A stretch of DNA of 6,622 nucleotides from Deltaproteobacteria bacterium (lineage in GTDB: Bacteria; Bdellovibrionota; UBA1018), in contig JABDFB010000104.1 of assembly GCA_013286765.1 (NCBI GenBank), positions 1 to 6,622 of the forward strand, in the 5' to 3' direction. Position 1 is the first letter of the stretch; every line of letters starts with the position of its first letter. A program made the translations under genes and the position numbers. Positions 5,153 through 6,622 of the stretch are shown here, piece after piece. The notes beneath the pieces were generated by a model. That model searched no databases and had not been told where the DNA came from. It saw only the letters and a program-made list of their open reading frames with translations.

Positions 5153-6394
5153 TTAGAATTCTACAGCTACTCCAACGTCTCCTCTTAGGAGAAAAACTCT
5201 CTGATCAGTTGAGAATAGTGATCTGATCTCTTGGCCAATGCCAAATTGCAGACTGAATCGATCGTCAAAACGGATTGCGGGTCTAATTGACCACAATGTT
5301 GAGAATACGTTATAGGAATTAGAATAAGGTGAACTGAATTGAACCATGCCAGCTCCTACTCTAAATTCCAATTCAACTCCCAGCGGTCTCATGCCAAGGA
5401 AACCAATATGTCCAACGAATGGAACAAAAGTCGCAATAGGATAAACTGAATATTTCGGGACCTGGATATTTGCTTCAGTATTGTAGTCCCGAATATCGGA
5501 TCTCATTTTCTCTGTTTGAGCGGTTTCTGATGAAAAAGAAGTAGTAGCTAGAACACCGAGCCAGACATAATTTCCGACGGAATGCTCAATACTAAAACCA
5601 GGTGAATAAACGTTAGCAAATTGATTATTAAGTTCACTCGCGAAAGACATTCCAAATCGCCAAGAGCGATCTGTATTGATGGCTTGTTCCATTACATAAA
5701 GAGTTCCGTAGTCCAATGTACCATCGGGAGCGCTCTGATCAGAAGATATAGGTAGTTTTGCTTGTGTAACTGGAGGTTTAGCTACGACCGGTGCTATAAC
5801 TGGGGCCTGTACTGCAACGACTGGTTTGGTTTCTACAGGCTTTGTGACGACAGGCCGCGCAGCAGGTTTCTTTTCCTTATTCTTAGAGATTTTGGCAGTT
5901 TTGGATCCCTTGGATGCTTTATTGCCCTTCTGGTTTTTCTGCGAGTTCTTTCCAGTCAATAGTTTCTTGGATTCCTTTGTGGCTTTTTCCATTTCTAAAG
6001 TTGCGCCTTGGATTTCTTTAGTAGCTTTCTTTATCTCTTTAGTGGCTTCTCTGATTTCAGTGGTTGCTTTTTGATTATCTTTAGATGCCTTCTTAATGTC
6101 GTCAGCGGCCTTTTTATTATTATTAACTTCTGTCTTACTTTCCTTGACGGGAGCTAAATTCTTGCTTCCGGAATTATCGGCGCTAGACAATACGGTTTTC
6201 TTCTGAACGGCTTTTTGATGCTCCTGAATAGCTGCCTTGTTTTCTTGGATTGCTTTATTGCTCTCACCAGCCTGCTTTGAAACTTCCGTTGCGAAAGCGT
6301 TATAATGATTGGTGGCGTTAGCGACTGTAAATACTAGAAGTGCTAAAGCAAAAAATCTAACATTTAATTTTTTATTATTACTTGAATATTTCAC
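5153..6394 (-). CDS. Outer-membrane protein: coiled-coil stalk, Pro/Val linker, C-terminal beta-barrel
   Basis: The 413-residue precursor begins with a long signal sequence (hydrophobic 14-25, cut after ANA at 27 or AFA at 35). Residues 45-66 and 100-141 are heptad repeats rich in Lys, Ala and Glu (KATKE core), predicted to be coiled coil. Residues 147-177 are Lys/Gly/Ser-rich and 178-213 Pro/Val/Lys-rich, like a periplasm-spanning linker. Residues 226-413 alternate polar and hydrophobic residues with many aromatics (for example RSWRFGMSFASEL, NYVWLGVLATTSF, SLQFGIGQEI) and end in GVAVEF. The terminal Phe is the usual BAM signal. The length would suit about eight strands. The start is GTG (complement of 6392-6394) with GGGAG 9 nt upstream. 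The function is unknown; barrel and export are well supported, and linker roles are inferred. Confidence 0.82.
   Translation of the reverse strand: MKYSSNNKKLNVRFFALALLVFTVANATNHYNAFATEVSKQAGESNKAIQENKAAIQEHQKAVQKKTVLSSADNSGSKNLAPVKESKTEVNNNKKAADDIKKASKDNQKATTEIREATKEIKKATKEIQGATLEMEKATKESKKLLTGKNSQKNQKGNKASKGSKTAKISKNKEKKPAARPVVTKPVETKPVVAVQAPVIAPVVAKPPVTQAKLPISSDQSAPDGTLDYGTLYVMEQAINTDRSWRFGMSFASELNNQFANVYSPGFSIEHSVGNYVWLGVLATTSFSSETAQTEKMRSDIRDYNTEANIQVPKYSVYPIATFVPFVGHIGFLGMRPLGVELEFRVGAGMVQFSSPYSNSYNVFSTLWSIRPAIRFDDRFSLQFGIGQEIRSLFSTDQRVFLLRGDVGVAVEF
5972..6097 (-). repeat. Six 7-residue (21-bp) repeats in the outer-membrane protein gene
   Basis: Residues 100-141 read as consecutive heptads: IKKASKD, NQKATTE, IREATKE, IKKATKE, IQGATLE, MEKATKE. 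A hydrophobic residue or Asn leads each unit and Ala sits at the fourth position, giving an a/d stripe. The DNA copies have diverged but keep the 21-bp period. The pattern predicts a parallel coiled coil, possibly making the protein oligomeric. Confidence 0.85.
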
Positions 6395-6496
6395 AATTCC
6401 GTACTCCCGACTTCAAATACTCTATTTTCGTAGAACATAATGATCTATTTATGTCATCTTCAGCAAGAATCTTAGTTCATTGTTCAACAGTGGACG

Positions 6497-6525
6497 TTTA
6501 TATTATCTTTTAGCGAAATAGTCAA
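6497..6525 (-). promoter_or_regulatory. Strong sigma70-type promoter candidate for the - strand operon
   Basis: Read on the - strand, TTGACT (complement of 6520-6525) is followed after exactly 17 nt by TATAAA (complement of 6497-6502). Each box matches consensus at 5 of 6 positions. The predicted start near 6490 gives a leader of about 95 nt before the GTG start. This is the best promoter match in the window. Confidence 0.7.
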
Positions 6526-6527
6526 AA

Positions 6528-6555
6528 ATTATTTTCAAAATCCAATGAAAGTCAA
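6528..6555 (-). promoter_or_regulatory. Second, upstream promoter candidate for the - strand operon
   Basis: Read on the - strand, TTGACT (complement of 6550-6555) precedes AATAAT (complement of 6528-6533) by 16 nt. Its -35 box lies 30 bp upstream of the identical -35 box of the nearer promoter, both within TTTGACT. It could be a true tandem promoter or a repeated regulator site. Confidence 0.45.
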
Positions 6556-6572
6556 ATAGTTTAATAAATATA

Positions 6573-6583
6573 GTTGACTCAAC
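6573..6583. promoter_or_regulatory. 11-bp palindrome upstream of the - strand promoters
   Basis: GTTGACTCAAC is symmetric around its central C (GTTGA and TCAAC arms). It lies just upstream of the second - strand -35 box, where an activator or repressor dimer could bind. It shares the TTGACT core with both -35 boxes, in the opposite orientation. Confidence 0.4.
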
Positions 6584-6601
6584 GAGTGTGACGTAGCTCT
6601 A

Positions 6602-6620
6602 TGAAATTGAGCTCATTTCA
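6602..6620. promoter_or_regulatory. Near-perfect dyad at the right edge of the window
   Basis: TGAAA and TTTCA flank the 8-bp palindrome TGAGCTCA (6608-6615), with one extra T at 6607 breaking the symmetry. It could be an operator for a divergent gene beyond the window or for the - strand operon. The window ends 2 nt later, so its context is unknown. Confidence 0.35.
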
Positions 6621-6622
6621 GA

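Noticed and set aside
5762..6074. + strand open frames opposite the coiled-coil region
   Set aside because: They are the antisense of a Lys/Ala-rich repeat, which reads as hydrophobic Phe/Leu/Ser residues. They have no ribosome-binding site and no domain, while the - strand frame has a complete export and barrel architecture.

Overview
The window is about 6.6 kb of moderately AT-rich bacterial chromosome with six protein-coding genes: four on the + strand (left two thirds) and two on the - strand (right third). The genes point to a Gram-negative (diderm) organism. One predicted outer-membrane beta-barrel ends in phenylalanine, several products have Sec signal peptides, and one exported protein is cysteine-rich. 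The gene mix (a type II DAHP synthase paired with a small chorismate mutase, a secreted CAP-domain protein on a Pro-Thr stalk, a lone receiver domain, an M48-like exported metallopeptidase and lineage-specific envelope proteins) would fit a deltaproteobacterial or Bdellovibrionota/Oligoflexia-like genome. That placement is a low-confidence inference. I saw no rRNA, tRNA, CRISPR array, insertion sequence, phage gene or recognisable defence system.

Layout. (1) 38-1731 is a translationally coupled shikimate-pathway pair: an AroQ-fold chorismate mutase domain protein whose stop overlaps by 4 nt the start of a class II DAHP synthase. The synthase keeps every expected metal and substrate residue I could place. 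The mutase has lost two or three expected active-site residues. (2) 1732-1970 is an AT-rich intergenic region. It holds two short repeat families and a perfect 13-bp inverted repeat whose right arm contains the Shine-Dalgarno sequence of the next gene. (3) 1971-2762 is a secreted CAP/SCP-domain protein with a long Pro-Thr-Lys linker built from 24- and 30-bp tandem repeats, followed by a strong intrinsic terminator. (4) 2910-3320 is a stand-alone response-regulator receiver. (5) 3321-3510 is intergenic with a small GC-rich patch. (6) 3511-4422 is an exported HExxH metallopeptidase-like protein. (7) A bidirectional terminator lies between the convergent genes at about 4455-4500. (8) 6394-5153 and 5127-4495 on the - strand form a likely two-gene operon: an unusual outer-membrane protein (heptad-repeat coiled coil, Lys-rich and Pro/Val-rich linker, C-terminal beta-barrel), then a small exported helical-repeat protein 25 nt downstream. 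The operon has good upstream promoter candidates at 6497-6555.

How the genes work together. The first two very probably act as a non-covalent chorismate mutase/DAHP synthase pair, an arrangement known from Mycobacterium tuberculosis and related bacteria, linking entry to the aromatic pathway with the Phe/Tyr branch. The rest are mostly separate envelope or secretion genes with their own terminators, and the sequence does not show that they form one system. The best leads are the atypical mutase active site next to its synthase, the inverted repeat over the CAP gene's ribosome-binding site, and the coiled-coil-plus-barrel protein with its exported partner.
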